Translations under genes and position numbers: made by a program
Part shown: in pieces, positions 5,469 to 5,531 of the stretch
Layout: every line of letters starts with the position of its first letter
Numbering within the stretch: the stretch's first letter is position 1
Notes under the pieces: model-generated
The model's input: only the letters and a program-made list of their open reading frames with translations
What the model was told of the DNA's origin: nothing
Databases searched by the model: none
Assembly: GCA_019056875.1 (NCBI GenBank)
Contig: DXJA01000211.1
Location: 1-5,531, forward strand
Length of the DNA: 5,531 nt
Source: Candidatus Jordarchaeum madagascarense
Lineage (GTDB): Archaea; Asgardarchaeota; Jordiarchaeia; Jordiarchaeales; Jordiarchaeaceae
Direction: 5' to 3'

Positions 5469-5531
5469 TTAACATAAATATATTTTTTCATAAATAGTTC
5501 CCAGAAGCGCAAGAATCTTCCGGTGAACCTC
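5469..5531. other. Unresolved right edge: gene end on minus or promoter for a plus-strand gene
   Basis: Two readings compete. On the minus strand the last 63 bases are open from the edge to TAA (5471-5469), giving EVHRKILALLGTIYEKIYLC, which looks protein-like; a second minus frame is also open to 5444. On the plus strand, ATAAATATA (5474-5482) is a TATA-like box and GGTGA (5522-5526) a ribosome-site-like match at a spacing that would put a start just outside the window. Too little sequence remains to choose. Confidence 0.3.

Overview
The window looks archaeal. The grounds are a lone 6-phospho-3-hexuloisomerase of the archaeal type, a membrane-anchored protein that resembles the archaea-only DUF1512 family, TATA/BRE-style promoters about 25-40 bases before genes, GTG and TTG starts next to Shine-Dalgarno sequences, and a T-tract between convergent genes instead of a bacterial hairpin terminator. 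Moderate G+C and gene content would suit a TACK-group lineage such as Bathyarchaeia, but that placement is a guess; no rRNA or tRNA is present to settle it.

Layout. Positions 1-2760 hold a minus-strand ABC exporter operon, read right to left: a DrrA-like ATPase (2760-1768), an ABC-2 permease one base after it (1766-873), and a second ABC-2 permease after a 71-base gap (801 to beyond the left edge). The second permease starts at TTG and is cut by the window edge. The two permeases are gap-free paralogues over 248 residues (about 56% identical by hand count), so the likely machine is an ATPase homodimer driving a permease heterodimer. Its cargo cannot be read from the sequence.

Positions 2761-3293 are a 533-base divergent intergenic region with a minus-strand TATA box for the ABC operon and a strong plus-strand BRE/TATA for the next gene. 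From 3294 to 4367 runs a plus-strand gene for a 357-residue protein with one N-terminal membrane anchor, probably DUF1512, function unknown. It converges on a minus-strand hxlB (5068-4448) with a T-tract between them. Positions 5069-5531 are AT-rich, with the hxlB promoter, some palindromes and an unresolved right edge.

The most unusual signal is inside the ATPase gene. Its first 160 codons end almost only in A or C (146 of 160), and the next 160 mostly in T or G (about 41 of 160 end in A/C). The switch takes only a few codons, in the Walker B/D-loop segment near 2275. The protein is intact and normal across it, so this is a DNA-level discontinuity: a mosaic gene, a local strand-asymmetric mutation pattern, or an assembly joint. 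No clear new defence or mobile system is visible in the window.
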